Below, in pieces: positions 27,587 through 37,217 of a DNA stretch of 64,000 nt; position 1 is the stretch's first letter; each line of letters begins with the position of its first letter. Source of the stretch: JBKHJZ01 sp046537875 (lineage in GTDB: Bacteria > Actinomycetota > Acidimicrobiia > Acidimicrobiales > VFJN01); contig JBKHJZ010000002.1 in NCBI GenBank assembly GCA_046537875.1, forward strand, positions 1-64,000. The letters are read 5' to 3'. A model generated the notes under the pieces. The model did not search any database. It was not told the DNA's origin and saw only the letters and a list, made by a program, of their open reading frames with translations. Position numbers and translations under genes: made by a program.

Positions 27587-28852
27587 TCACCGCACCTCGA
27601 GCGACCGGTCGTCGATCAGCCGGCGCCGCAGGAGGTCGAGCAGCGAGATGCACGCGAACTGGCGGACCCGATCACGGTCGCCCGGCAGCATGGCCTGGAC
27701 GGCGACCGGCTCGCCCTCCCCCGTGTCGACCGCGAGGAAGACGGTCCCCGGTCGCCGGCCCTCCTGCTCGTCCGGCCCGGCCACCCCGGTGACGCCGAGG
27801 CCGATGTCGGCGCCCAGGCGTTGACGCACCCCTTCCGCCATGGCGGCCGCCGCGTCGCGGGTGACCACCGGGCCGGGTGGCACGCCGAGCAGCGAGTGCT
27901 TCACCTCCCGGTCGTAGGCGACGATCCCCCCACGGAACCACGCGCTCGCGCCGGGAACGGCCACCAACCGCGATGCCACCAGCCCGCCGGTGAGCGACTC
28001 GGCCACGGCCAGGCTGAGGCCGCGCTCAGCCAGCAGCGCGGCCACTGCGTGCTCCATGTTCTGGCCGTCCACGCCGAACACGAGGTCGCCGAGGACGCCG
28101 CGCAGCGTCGCCTCCTCGGCGTCGAGCCGGGCGGCCGCGGTCTCCTCGTCCGGGGCCTTCACGGTGATCCGCACCTTGATGCCCTCGATGCCGCTGGCGA
28201 GGAACGCCAGGGTCGGTGCCTCCGGACCCTCGGCGTCGAGCGACGCCATGTGCTCGCCCAGGCGCTCGGCCAGACCCGACTCGCTCTCGCCCCACGTCCG
28301 CAGCACCCGGGACAGGATCACGGCCAGCTTGCCGGCCCGGCGCCGGAGGTCCGGGAGCACGGCGTGGGTCACGATCTCCCGCATCTCGTAGGGCACCCCG
28401 GGGACCGCGTAGATGACCTTGCCGTCCACCGGGCAGATCAGGCCCGGCGCCGTGCCCGGCTGGGGATCGGCGATCGCGGCCGCCCCCTCGGGCACCTGCG
28501 CCTGGCGCATGTTGCTGGCCGGCATGCGCCGGCCCCGCGACGCGAAGCGCTCGATGATGCGGTCGGCGACCTCGTCGTCGTGCACCAGGGGCACGCCCAT
28601 GACCAGTGCGATCGCGTCGCGGGTGATGTCGTCCTGCGTCGGACCCAGCCCACCGCACACGATCACCGCATCGGCGCGGGACAGCGCGAGCTCGAGGGCG
28701 CCCGCGATGCGCTCGAGGTTGTCGCCCACCCGCTGCCCGTGCGTGCAGTCGATGCCGGCCAGGGCAAGCCGCTCACCCAACCACGACGAGTTCGTGTCGA
28801 CCACCTGGCCGAGCAGGAGCTCGGTCCCCACCGCCACGATCTCACAGCGCAT
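27587..28852 (-). CDS. cinA: CinA family protein (nucleotide repair / NMN deamidase)
   Basis: 421 residues. The N-terminal molybdopterin-binding-like domain (VAVGTELLLGQVVDTNSSW, GGLGPTQDDITRDA) is joined to a C-terminal PncC domain (LAVAESLTGGLVASRL, GVTGVAGPDEQEGRRPGTV). Two-domain CinA proteins carry ADP-ribose pyrophosphatase and NMN amidohydrolase activities in other bacteria. Placement between pgsA and recA is conserved in many genomes. The 33-base gap to pgsA suggests one operon. Confidence 0.9.
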   Translation of the reverse strand: MRCEIVAVGTELLLGQVVDTNSSWLGERLALAGIDCTHGQRVGDNLERIAGALELALSRADAVIVCGGLGPTQDDITRDAIALVMGVPLVHDDEVADRIIERFASRGRRMPASNMRQAQVPEGAAAIADPQPGTAPGLICPVDGKVIYAVPGVPYEMREIVTHAVLPDLRRRAGKLAVILSRVLRTWGESESGLAERLGEHMASLDAEGPEAPTLAFLASGIEGIKVRITVKAPDEETAAARLDAEEATLRGVLGDLVFGVDGQNMEHAVAALLAERGLSLAVAESLTGGLVASRLVAVPGASAWFRGGIVAYDREVKHSLLGVPPGPVVTRDAAAAMAEGVRQRLGADIGLGVTGVAGPDEQEGRRPGTVFLAVDTGEGEPVAVQAMLPGDRDRVRQFACISLLDLLRRRLIDDRSLEVR

Positions 28853-28885
28853 CGCCCACCCCCCGTCGACCCGTGGCCGGGGGGC

Positions 28886-29455
28886 TCACGCCCGCACGCC
28901 GCCGGGTGCGGTGGCCCGGCTGCCCTCGACCAGGTACTGGACACCGGTCACCAGCGTCAGGGCGGTGGCGACCCACAGCGCACCGGCGACCAGCCACTCC
29001 TGCTGCTCGGCCACCGGGGGCAGCAGGGCGAAGCCGACCGCGACCGACTGCACCACGGTCTTGAGCTTGGCCCAGCCGGTGGCGGGCACGGCCAGGCCGC
29101 GATGCCCCCAGTACGTCCGGAAGACCGAGATCGCCGCCTCCCGCACGCTGATCAGCGCGACCGGCAGCCACCAGAAGCCACCGGCCACGACCACCGCCCA
29201 CATCGCGCCGATCACCAGCGCCTTGTCGGCCAGCGGGTCGAGGAACGCCCCCGACCGCGTGGTCCCCATCCGGCGGGCGATCCACCCGTCGAGCCCGTCG
29301 GTCACCGCCAGCGCGACCCAGAGACCGAGGGCCACGTACGACGGTCCGGAGATCGCGACGAGGATCCAGAGCGGCGGGGCACCCACCAGGCGGCCGATCG
29401 TCACCGCGTTGGCCGGCGTTGCCAGGGCCGACGGCCCGAACGACGCCTCCATCAC
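28886..29455 (-). CDS. pgsA: CDP-diacylglycerol-glycerol-3-phosphate 3-phosphatidyltransferase
   Basis: 189 residues with several membrane helices. The CDP-alcohol phosphotransferase motif spans residues 53-77 (DGLDGWIAR ... G ... D73, D77). It makes phosphatidylglycerophosphate for phosphatidylglycerol and cardiolipin; other CDP-alcohol transferases share the motif, so the exact substrate is inferred from length and neighbours. The start overlaps the rimO stop by 4 bases, indicating coupling. Confidence 0.85.
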   Translation of the reverse strand: MMEASFGPSALATPANAVTIGRLVGAPPLWILVAISGPSYVALGLWVALAVTDGLDGWIARRMGTTRSGAFLDPLADKALVIGAMWAVVVAGGFWWLPVALISVREAAISVFRTYWGHRGLAVPATGWAKLKTVVQSVAVGFALLPPVAEQQEWLVAGALWVATALTLVTGVQYLVEGSRATAPGGVRA

Positions 29456-30714
29456 GCCGGCACGGCGTCGACATCGGGCCCCACGGCACCGACCACGTGC
29501 ACCTTCACCAGCTCCCCGACCGGAAGGTCGTCCGGCACCACCACGATGCCATCGATCTCGGGCGCCTCCCGGTGGCCACGGCCGCGCCCGGGGGCATCGA
29601 CCAGCACCTCGACGCCCTCGCCGATCAGGGCGGCGCGGCGGCGCGCGGTGATGCCGTCCTGCAGCTCCCCCAGCTCGGCGAGGCGCTCGGCCACGAGCGA
29701 CGGGTCGACCGCGTCCCCGAGTCCGGCCGCGTACGTGCCCTCCTCGGCGCTGTAGGCGAAGAACCCGGCCCAGTCGAGCTGCGCCAGCTCCAGGAAGCGC
29801 AGCAGCTCGTCGTGGTCGTCCTCGGTCTCGCCCGGGTACCCGACGATGAAGCTCGACCGGAACGCCGCCGCCGGCGAAAGGCCGCGGATGCGCTCGATGC
29901 GGTCGAGGAAGCGCCCGCCGTCACCCCAGCGGCGCATCCGGCGCAGCAGCCGCCGCGACACGTGCTGCAGCGAGAGGTCGAAGTAGGGGATGCCCGTGGC
30001 GCAGATCGCGTCGACCAGCTCGTCGGTGAGATCGGACGGGTACAGGTAGAGCAGCCGCACACGCTCGACCCGCTCGGCCACCGCCTTCACCAGATCCACG
30101 ATCCGCCGCTCGCCGCGTCCCTGGTCGCGACCGTACGCCGCGAGGTCCTGGGCCACGAGCACCACCTCGCGAACGCCGCCGGTCGCGAGGGCGTCCACCT
30201 CGCCGAGCACTGCGGGGAGCGGGCGGCTGCGCTGCGGCCCCCGGAAGCTGGGGATCGCGCAGAACCCGCAGGCCCGGTCGCAGCCCTCCGCCACCTTCAC
30301 GTACGCCCACGGCGCATCGACCGGCGGGCGCGGCAGCTCGAGCAGGTCGAGCGCAGGCACCGGCGGTCCCGCCTCGTCGCGCGCCCGGCCAAGGGTCACC
30401 GGCACGCCGAAGCCGGCGACCGCATCGGCCTCGGGCAGGGCGCCCGCCAGCTCGTCGCCATAGCGCTCCGCCAGGCAGCCCGTGACGACCAGCTCGGCCG
30501 CAGTCCGCTTCCGGTCGGCCAGATCGAGGATCACCTCGACCGACTCCTGCCGGGCCTGCTCGATGAAGGCGCAGGTGTTGACCACCACCAGGTCGGCCGC
30601 ATCGGGCGCGTCCGCCGGCACGAGCCCGTCCGCGAGCATCGTTCCGGCCAGCTTGTCCGAGTCGACCCGGTTCTTCGGACAGCCCAACGTCTCGACCCAG
30701 AAGGTGCGGGACAT
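29452..30714 (-). CDS. rimO: ribosomal protein S12 methylthiotransferase
   Basis: 420 residues, radical-SAM enzyme that methylthiolates S12. N-terminal cluster cysteines in TLGCPKN, VNTCAFIE and VTGCLAERYG; radical-SAM CxxxCxxC in EGCDRACGFCAIPSFRG; C-terminal TRAM domain. TLGCPKNRVDSD and AIPSFRGPQRSR separate RimO from MiaB. The ATG at 30714 begins the family sequence; the frame runs on to 31329 but is out of context there. Confidence 0.93.
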   Translation of the reverse strand: MSRTFWVETLGCPKNRVDSDKLAGTMLADGLVPADAPDAADLVVVNTCAFIEQARQESVEVILDLADRKRTAAELVVTGCLAERYGDELAGALPEADAVAGFGVPVTLGRARDEAGPPVPALDLLELPRPPVDAPWAYVKVAEGCDRACGFCAIPSFRGPQRSRPLPAVLGEVDALATGGVREVVLVAQDLAAYGRDQGRGERRIVDLVKAVAERVERVRLLYLYPSDLTDELVDAICATGIPYFDLSLQHVSRRLLRRMRRWGDGGRFLDRIERIRGLSPAAAFRSSFIVGYPGETEDDHDELLRFLELAQLDWAGFFAYSAEEGTYAAGLGDAVDPSLVAERLAELGELQDGITARRRAALIGEGVEVLVDAPGRGRGHREAPEIDGIVVVPDDLPVGELVKVHVVGAVGPDVDAVPA

Positions 30715-30818
30715 GACCCGGCCAGGGTACTTGCCCCCGCCCGGCACCCTCCCATCCACCACGAGCGGGAAACACCCTCCCGGGCGAACCGCGCTCCCTA
30801 CCCCGGCCGCGCATCCCG

Positions 30819-31406
30819 CTACGCCACGATCCAGGAGGTCTTGAACCCTGGGTCGCCCGCCACGTGGAAGCTGATCGGAACACGGGGGAGGTCGGCGAAC
30901 CGGAAGACCCCGGTGTCGTCCGCCTGCGTCTCCTGCGAGCCGCCCGGCCACAGCGCGTGAACGCCCACCGGTCGCACCGGGTCGACCTGGCCCAGCACCC
31001 GGACCTGGTCGCCGGTCACCGCCATCTCGATGTCGAGCGACTCGCCCCCGGCGTCGAATCTCACCTGGCGGAGGACGGTGCCGGCGCTCCGCAGGCCCGA
31101 GAAGCCCCGGTCTTCGTCGCCGGTCGCGTCGTACGCCGCCGTCGCCAGGTCGGCCTCGATGGCGAGCCACGCTCCGGCGGCGGCCGCGGCCGCCCGCGCC
31201 GCGGGCGGTGGCGCCATGTCGAGGGCCAGCGCCTGCCGCACGTGCGTGAGCATCCTCTCGATCGTGCCGTCGCGCCCCGCGGCGAGCGCAGCCGCCGCCG
31301 CCCGCGGATCGGCACCGAGCGACGACCACGCGTCGTGTCCCCCGGCGGGGCCGGCGTCGCCGTCGAGCCGGTCCCGGGACCGCCCCGGCCGGTCGTCAGC
31401 GGCCAT
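30819..31406 (-). CDS. partner protein of the ECF-sigma-like gene
   Basis: 195 residues, soluble, no membrane helix. The middle has an Ala-rich helical stretch (AARAAAAAAGAWLAIEADLATAAYD), then a beta-rich half (VRFDAGGESLDIEMAV, VRVLGQVDPVRPVGVHAL) ending in TGVFRFADLPRVPISFHVAG, which recalls carboxypeptidase-regulatory folds. From memory, actinobacteria often carry a protein of this shape directly after an ECF sigma gene, sometimes followed by a CHAT protease; no CHAT gene is present here. It overlaps the sigma-like gene by 11 bases. A sigma-modulating role is inference. Confidence 0.65.
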   Translation of the reverse strand: MAADDRPGRSRDRLDGDAGPAGGHDAWSSLGADPRAAAAALAAGRDGTIERMLTHVRQALALDMAPPPAARAAAAAAGAWLAIEADLATAAYDATGDEDRGFSGLRSAGTVLRQVRFDAGGESLDIEMAVTGDQVRVLGQVDPVRPVGVHALWPGGSQETQADDTGVFRFADLPRVPISFHVAGDPGFKTSWIVA

Positions 31407-32019
31407 GGCCGCCGAGGGTCGCCCCGATCCCGCCGTGCGCGACCCCGTTGCGCCCGGCCCCGTCGCCGGCGGCGCTCCCGGGCGCCCGGACCTCGACGTG
31501 CCACACGGTTCCCGGTGTCGTCCGCGCCCGGAGCCGCGCCGCGCCCCGTTGCTCGGCGGCGAGAACCTCGGCGGGCGACAGCGCCAGCGCGGCACCGACC
31601 TCCACCTCGGTCGGTCGGGGCACGATGGCTCGCAGGCGCAGGACGTCGCGCTCGACCGGGTCGAGGCCGTCGAGTGCGACCTCCAGCCCAGGCTGGCGGT
31701 CGCCGGTGTCCGGTTCCTCCACCGGCTCCCGCCCGTGGCCGTCCTCTCGGCGAGCCAGCGCGTGCAGGCACTGCAGGCGGGTGGTGGCCGCCAGCCACGC
31801 CCCGACCGCCTCGGGGTGGTGGAGGCGCGGCAGCCGCTCGGCCAGCCGCAGCCACACCATCGTGTGGACCGCCTCCGCCTCGCCGGGAGTCAGCCCGTGG
31901 ACCTGGCAGATCCCCTCCACGAGGACCGCATGGCGCTCGACCAACGCATGCCACGCGTCGCCACCCTCGATGGCCGCGCTCGCATCGGCTCCTCCCCCGG
32001 TGATGCCCCGAACGGCCAC
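31396..32019 (-). CDS. ECF-type RNA polymerase sigma factor-like protein
   Basis: 207 residues. Region 2-like part (ALVERHAVLVEGICQVHGL ... RLPRLHHPEAVGAWLAATTR) and region 4-like helix-turn-helix (LDPVERDVLRLRAI ... EVGAALALSPAEVLAAEQRG) are separated by an acidic linker. This is the layout of ECF sigma factors, somewhat divergent. A TAGGAT element exactly 7 bases before the GTG at 32019 supports a leaderless start. The overlapping downstream gene is likely its partner. Target promoters are unknown. Confidence 0.7.
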   Translation of the reverse strand: MAVRGITGGGADASAAIEGGDAWHALVERHAVLVEGICQVHGLTPGEAEAVHTMVWLRLAERLPRLHHPEAVGAWLAATTRLQCLHALARREDGHGREPVEEPDTGDRQPGLEVALDGLDPVERDVLRLRAIVPRPTEVEVGAALALSPAEVLAAEQRGAARLRARTTPGTVWHVEVRAPGSAAGDGAGRNGVAHGGIGATLGGHGR

Positions 32020-32026
32020 GCCGATG

Positions 32027-32032
32027 ATCCTA
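32027..32032 (-). promoter_or_regulatory. leaderless -10 element of the sigma-like gene
   Basis: TAGGAT on the minus strand, 7 bases before GTG 32019. Confidence 0.5.
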
Positions 32033-32110
32033 CGCTGAGCGGCCACGCCCGTACCCAACGTTGGCGGGTCGGCGGAGACACCAGCTGGACTCCCCGAGCA
32101 GCGCCGCCCG

Positions 32111-34519
32111 TCAGCGGCGCTGCTCGGAGATCTCGTCGAGCTCCTCGACCGACATGAGCACGGCGCGTGCCTTCGATCCCTCGGACGGCCCCACGACACC
32201 GCGCTGCTCCAGCAGGTCCATCAGCCTGCCCGCCCGGGCGAAGCCCACCCGCAGCTTGCGTTGCAGCATCGAGGTCGACCCGAGCTGGCTGCGCACGACC
32301 AGCTCCATCGCCTGCCAGAGCAGGTCGTCGTCCTCGTCACCCGCTCCCCCGGAGGAGCCGGCGGCCTCGTCGTCGCTGCCGAGCACCGACTCGTCGAACA
32401 CCACGTCCGGCGCCTGACGCTTCCAGACCGAGGTCACCTTCCGGACCTCGTCCTCGGTGACCCACGCCCCCTGGATGCGGCGGGGCACCGACGACCCTCC
32501 CTCGAGCAGCAGCATGTCCCCCTTGCCGATGAGGCGCTCGGCCCCGGCCTGGTCGAGGATCACCCGGCTGTCGGTGACCGACGAGACCGCGAAGGCGATG
32601 CGCGCCGGCACGTTGGCCTTGATGAGCCCCGTGATCACGTTGACCGACGGGCGCTGCGTGGCGATCACCAGGTGGATGCCCACCGCCCGGGCCATCTGCG
32701 CGAGCCGCGCGATGGACTCCTCGACGTCGCGGGCCGCCACCATCATCAGGTCGGACAGCTCGTCGATCACCACCAGGACGAACGGCAGGCGGGGGAACTC
32801 GCGCACGACGTCGCCGGCGGCATCGGTGTCGGCGGCGAGGTCGCCCCGGTCGACCGCGGCGTTGTAGCCGGTGATGTCGCGGAACCCCACCTCGGCGAGC
32901 AGGTCGTAGCGCCGCTCCATCTCCTTGACCGCCCAGGCCAGCGCGTTGGCCGCCTTCCTGGGGTTGGTCACCACCTGGGTGAGCAGGTGCGGGAGCCGGT
33001 CGTACTGGCCCATCTCGACCCGCTTCGGGTCGATGAGGATCATCCGCACCTGGTCGGGAGTCGACCGCATGAGGATCGAGGTGAGCAGCGTGTGCAGCGA
33101 GCTGGACTTGCCCGCCCCGGTCGCACCGGCGATCAGCACGTGCGGCATCGCCGCCAGGTGCATCATCACCGTCCGCCCGTTGATGTCGCGACCGATCGCC
33201 ACCTCGAGGGGGTGGGTCGCCTTGCGGGCCTCCTCGGTGACCAGCAGGTCGCCCAGGGCCACGATCTGCCGGCGGACGTTGGGCACCTCGACGCCGAGCG
33301 CCTGCTTGCCGGGGATCGGCGCCAGGATGCGCACGTCGGGCGTGGCCATCGCGTAGGCGATGTCCTTGTGCAGGCTCGTGACCCGGTTGACCTTCACCCC
33401 CGGGCCGAGCTCGAGCTCGAAGCGGCTGACCGTGGGCCCGACCACCATGCCGACGAGGCGCGTCTCCACCCCGTGATCGGCCAGCGCCTTCTCGAGCGTG
33501 CGCCCGGTCTCCTCCACCGCGGCGCGATCGAGCTGCTGGGCGCCGGCCCGGTCGAGGAGCGTGACCGGCGGCAGCTTCCACGAGGAGCCCTTCGCCGTCG
33601 GGCCGAGCTCGATCGCGAGCTGCTCGGGCGGCTCCGCATCGGGCTCCGCACCGGCCCCCGGGACGACGATCTCGGGCGCCGGGCGTCGCTCCCGGAGCGT
33701 CCGATCGTCCTCGACCAGCGTGTCGTCGGTGTCGCTCACGGTCGCCGGCGCCGCCACCGTGGCGGGAACCGGCTCATCGTCGTCGTACGGCAGCCGGAAC
33801 AGGGCCGAGAGGCGTTGGTTGACCACCTCGGCCAGCGGCCGCACCCCGGCGACCGTGGACTCCGTGGCGACGCGGATGGGGGTGCGGGTCAGCACGACCA
33901 GCCCGGCCACCGCGATCAGGCCCAGCACCGCAACCGCCCCCCAGGTGCCCAGGAAGTCGATCATCGGACGCCCGACCACCGCACCGAGGTAGCCCCCGCC
34001 CTCGCGCAGCTCGCCCTCGGCGCCCGAGAGCGGCGGGTTGTCGGCCCCGACGTGCAGCAGGCCCGCCGCGGCCGCGACCGCGAGCGTGGTCCCCACCGCG
34101 ATGTGCGCCCCGGTGGCAGTGCCGTCGCGCGCGCCGGCGGCCTGCCGTGGCTCGCGCCGCCAGATCAACGTGCCACCGAACACGAGGAGCCCGACGGGCA
34201 GCGCCAGCCGGAGCCAGCCGAGCCCCAGCTCGCTCACGTCGGCGAGCCGCCGCCCCGCGGGACCGCCGGCCCCGCCGTAGATCCCGAGGCCGACGATCAC
34301 GCCGACGGCCACGAGCAGCAGGCCGGCGACGTCGCCCGCGTTGTCGGCCAGGACGCGGCCGACGCCCCGGACCGCACGTGACGCCAGCGACGGCCGATTC
34401 GCGCGCCGCCGACCCGCGGACCGCCGGGACCGGGACGATCGCGACGTGGACGATCGCCTGGTCGCGGACCGGCCCGCGCCTGCTCGGGAGGGGGAGACTG
34501 AACGTTGGCGAGCCGTCAC
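32111..34519 (-). CDS. ftsK: DNA translocase FtsK/SpoIIIE
   Basis: 802 residues. A basic N-terminus precedes about four membrane helices (to about residue 210), then a linker, the alpha/beta motor (GATGAGKSS Walker A, LVVIDELSDLMM Walker B, ATQRPSVNVITG) and a C-terminal gamma winged helix (GSTSMLQRKLRVGFARAGRLMDLLEQRGVVG) that reads KOPS-type sites. It pumps chromosome DNA through the septum. It follows mutM by 58 bases. The GTG at 34519 is the first start in frame. Confidence 0.94.
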   Translation of the reverse strand: MTARQRSVSPSRAGAGRSATRRSSTSRSSRSRRSAGRRRANRPSLASRAVRGVGRVLADNAGDVAGLLLVAVGVIVGLGIYGGAGGPAGRRLADVSELGLGWLRLALPVGLLVFGGTLIWRREPRQAAGARDGTATGAHIAVGTTLAVAAAAGLLHVGADNPPLSGAEGELREGGGYLGAVVGRPMIDFLGTWGAVAVLGLIAVAGLVVLTRTPIRVATESTVAGVRPLAEVVNQRLSALFRLPYDDDEPVPATVAAPATVSDTDDTLVEDDRTLRERRPAPEIVVPGAGAEPDAEPPEQLAIELGPTAKGSSWKLPPVTLLDRAGAQQLDRAAVEETGRTLEKALADHGVETRLVGMVVGPTVSRFELELGPGVKVNRVTSLHKDIAYAMATPDVRILAPIPGKQALGVEVPNVRRQIVALGDLLVTEEARKATHPLEVAIGRDINGRTVMMHLAAMPHVLIAGATGAGKSSSLHTLLTSILMRSTPDQVRMILIDPKRVEMGQYDRLPHLLTQVVTNPRKAANALAWAVKEMERRYDLLAEVGFRDITGYNAAVDRGDLAADTDAAGDVVREFPRLPFVLVVIDELSDLMMVAARDVEESIARLAQMARAVGIHLVIATQRPSVNVITGLIKANVPARIAFAVSSVTDSRVILDQAGAERLIGKGDMLLLEGGSSVPRRIQGAWVTEDEVRKVTSVWKRQAPDVVFDESVLGSDDEAAGSSGGAGDEDDDLLWQAMELVVRSQLGSTSMLQRKLRVGFARAGRLMDLLEQRGVVGPSEGSKARAVLMSVEELDEISEQRR

Positions 34520-34577
34520 AGTGATGCGACGGTACCAGCAGCCGGGTCGGCCCTCGGGTACACCGGCGCCCGTCGTC

Positions 34578-35381
34578 TCAGCGCGCCTGGCAGCGGGCGC
34601 ACCACGTGGTCGTGCGCCCGTCGAGCACGGTCGACCGCAGCGGCGTGCCGCACCGCCGGCAGGGCAGCCCGGCGCGCCCGTAGGCGTCGAGGCGGGACTG
34701 GTTGCGGCCCGGACGGCCGTCCACCGCCCGGTAGTCGCGCACCGTCGTCCCCCCGTTGCGGATCCCCTCGTCGAGCACCCCCCGCACGGCCGCGAGCAGG
34801 TCGGCCGCCTGCCGCCGGGTCACGGTCCGGTGCGCAGGGTGCACCCCGGCACGCCAGAGCGCCTCGTCGGCGTAGATGTTCCCCACGCCCGCAACCGGCC
34901 GCTGGGACAGGAGCTGGGTCTTCACGGCCCGGCGGCTGCGGCGCAGGGCACGCCACAGGTCGTCGGCGGTCAGCGCGGGGTCGAGGGCGTCGGGGCCCTG
35001 CGCGGCCAGCGTGCCCCGGTAGCGGCCCCGCTCGGTGACCGCCAGCCGGCCGAACCGACGGATGTCGCGGTACTCGAGCGCATCGCCGTCCACCTGGTCG
35101 AGCGCCCACCAGGCCCGGACGTGGCCGTCCCCCTCGTCGCCCGGCGGGCGCACCCGGAGCGACCCGGTCATGCCCAGGTGGATCACCAGGTCCCGCCCGT
35201 CGTCGAGCGAGAGGATCAGGTACTTGCCGCGGCGGCCGAGCCCCTCGACGGCCGCGCCGGCGGCGTCGAGCGCCGGGAGGAACTTCGCGTGGGGGAAGGC
35301 CCAGGCGCCGTGCAGCGACCGCCCGACGACCAGCGGCTCGAGCTGCCGCCGGATGGTCTCGACCTCGGGGAGCTCCGGCAC
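34578..35381 (-). CDS. mutM: formamidopyrimidine-DNA glycosylase
   Basis: 267 residues. It removes 8-oxoguanine and FapyG and nicks the site. The N-terminal catalytic MPELPEVE (P2, E3) is intact, with the GRRGKYL lysine and, at the C-terminus, a zinc finger (CRRCG and WCARC). Sits 30 bases after rnj in the dapA-rnj-mutM-ftsK run. A nei-type relative is possible but MPELPEVETIRR and length favour MutM. Confidence 0.92.
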   Translation of the reverse strand: MPELPEVETIRRQLEPLVVGRSLHGAWAFPHAKFLPALDAAGAAVEGLGRRGKYLILSLDDGRDLVIHLGMTGSLRVRPPGDEGDGHVRAWWALDQVDGDALEYRDIRRFGRLAVTERGRYRGTLAAQGPDALDPALTADDLWRALRRSRRAVKTQLLSQRPVAGVGNIYADEALWRAGVHPAHRTVTRRQAADLLAAVRGVLDEGIRNGGTTVRDYRAVDGRPGRNQSRLDAYGRAGLPCRRCGTPLRSTVLDGRTTTWCARCQAR

Positions 35382-35411
35382 GGCGGCCTCACTCCCCGCC
35401 CGGGGGCACGG

Positions 35412-37076
35412 TCAGGCCTCCATCACGACCGGCACGATCATCGGCCGCCGGCGGGTCGCCTGCGACACGTAGCGGCCGGCCGCACGGCGGACGGTCCGCT
35501 GCAGCGACTCGATGTCGACGTTCCCCTCCGCTGCGGCCTCCTTGACCGCTTGGCGGACCACGTCCGCGCACTCGGTCAGCAGCGGCTCGGCCTCGGGCGC
35601 GTACACCCACCCCCTGGTGATCACCTCCGGCCCGGTGAGGATCGCGCCCGACTCGACGTCGACGGCCACCACGACCACGACCACGCCCTCCTCGGCGAGG
35701 ACCCGCCGATCCCGCAGCACGCCGTGGCCCACGTCGCCGATGATGCCGTCGACGTAGAGGTAGCCCGCGGGGACGGTGGCGTCGCGACGCAGGCCGGTCT
35801 CGTCGAGCACGATCTGGTCGCCGTCGCCGCACACGAGGACGTGGCCGTCGTCGACGACGCCCATGCTCCGGGCCAGCTTGGCGTGGGCGACGAGGTGGCG
35901 GTGCTCGCCGTGCACCGGCACGAACCACTCGGGCCTCACGATCGACAGCAGGGTCTTGAGCTCCTCCTGCTTGCCGTGGCCCGAGGCGTGCACGTCCTCG
36001 ATGCCCGAGTGGACGACCTCGGCGCCCAACCGCACGAGGCCGTCGATCACCTTCGACACGTTCATCTCGTTGCCGGGGATCGGGTGCGAGGAGAGGATCA
36101 CCGTGTCGTCGCTGTCGAGCTCGAGCCACCGGTTGTCGCGCGTCGACAGGAGGGTGAGTGCCGACATCGGCTCGCCCTGGCTGCCCGTCGAGATGATGCA
36201 CACCTGCCCGGGAGGCAGGCCGCCGATGTCGTCGATGTCGACGAGCGCGTGGTCGGGGATCCGCAGAAGGCCCATCTCCCGCGCCAGGCGGACGTTCTTC
36301 TTCATCGACATGCCGAGCGTGGCCACCGTGCGCCCGAACGCCACCGCGGCGTCGGCGATCTGCTGCACCCGGTGGATGTGGCTGGCGAAGCACGCGATGA
36401 CGATCCGCCGCCCCTCGTGCTGGTGGAACAGGTTGTAGAGGACCCGACCCACCGAGGCCTCGCTGCGCGAGTGGCCGGGCTCGTCGGCGTTGGTGGAGTC
36501 GGACAGCAGCAGGCGGACACCGCCGCCCGAGGCGAGGGCCCCAATGCGGCCCAGGTCGGTGAGGCGGCCGTCGACCGGCGTGAGATCGAGCTTGAAGTCG
36601 CCCGAGTGCAGGATCGTGCCCTGCGGCGTGTGGAAGGCGGTGGCGAACCCGTGGGGCACCGAATGGGTGACCGGGATGAACTCGACGTCGCACGGCCCGA
36701 TGCGCCGCCGCTCGCCGTCGGCCACCGGGATCAGCTGCGTCCGGTCGAGCAGCCCCGCCTCCTCGATGCGGTTGCGGGCCAGCCCCAGCGACAGGGCGGA
36801 CCCGTAGATCGGGAACGACAGCTCGCGCAGGAGGAAGGCGAGACCCCCGGTGTGGTCCTCGTGGCCGTGCGTGATGATGGCCCCGTCCACGCGACCGGCG
36901 TTCTCGCGCAGGTAGGTGAAGTCCGGCAGCACGAGGTCGATGCCCAGCATGTCGAGGTCGGGGAACATGAGGCCGACGTCGAGCAGCAGGATGCGACCGT
37001 CGACCTCGACGCAGGCGCAGTTGCGCCCGATCTCGCCGAGGCCGCCGAGGAACGTGATGCGTACCGGCTCGGGCAT
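35412..37076 (-). CDS. rnj: ribonuclease J
   Basis: 554 residues, metallo-beta-lactamase/beta-CASP RNase with 5'-exo and endo activity in rRNA maturation and mRNA decay. HGHEDH (H70, H72, D74, H75) binds the metals; further motifs LHSGDFKLD, STGSQGEP and SGHGKQEE are visible. It lies directly after dapA on the same strand, as in mycobacteria (dapA-rnj). Confidence 0.95.
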   Translation of the reverse strand: MPEPVRITFLGGLGEIGRNCACVEVDGRILLLDVGLMFPDLDMLGIDLVLPDFTYLRENAGRVDGAIITHGHEDHTGGLAFLLRELSFPIYGSALSLGLARNRIEEAGLLDRTQLIPVADGERRRIGPCDVEFIPVTHSVPHGFATAFHTPQGTILHSGDFKLDLTPVDGRLTDLGRIGALASGGGVRLLLSDSTNADEPGHSRSEASVGRVLYNLFHQHEGRRIVIACFASHIHRVQQIADAAVAFGRTVATLGMSMKKNVRLAREMGLLRIPDHALVDIDDIGGLPPGQVCIISTGSQGEPMSALTLLSTRDNRWLELDSDDTVILSSHPIPGNEMNVSKVIDGLVRLGAEVVHSGIEDVHASGHGKQEELKTLLSIVRPEWFVPVHGEHRHLVAHAKLARSMGVVDDGHVLVCGDGDQIVLDETGLRRDATVPAGYLYVDGIIGDVGHGVLRDRRVLAEEGVVVVVVAVDVESGAILTGPEVITRGWVYAPEAEPLLTECADVVRQAVKEAAAEGNVDIESLQRTVRRAAGRYVSQATRRRPMIVPVVMEA

Positions 37077-37217
37077 GGCGGAGGGGAACCTATCGGCTGC
37101 CGGCGCCGCTGCGGTATCCGGTGAGTGCCCGCACGCTCAGGACCCGCGGGAGCCTCGCGCACCGCCGGGGCAACGCCGCACCCCCCGTGCGGTCCGGGGC
37201 ACGAGGTGGAGCCCCTG

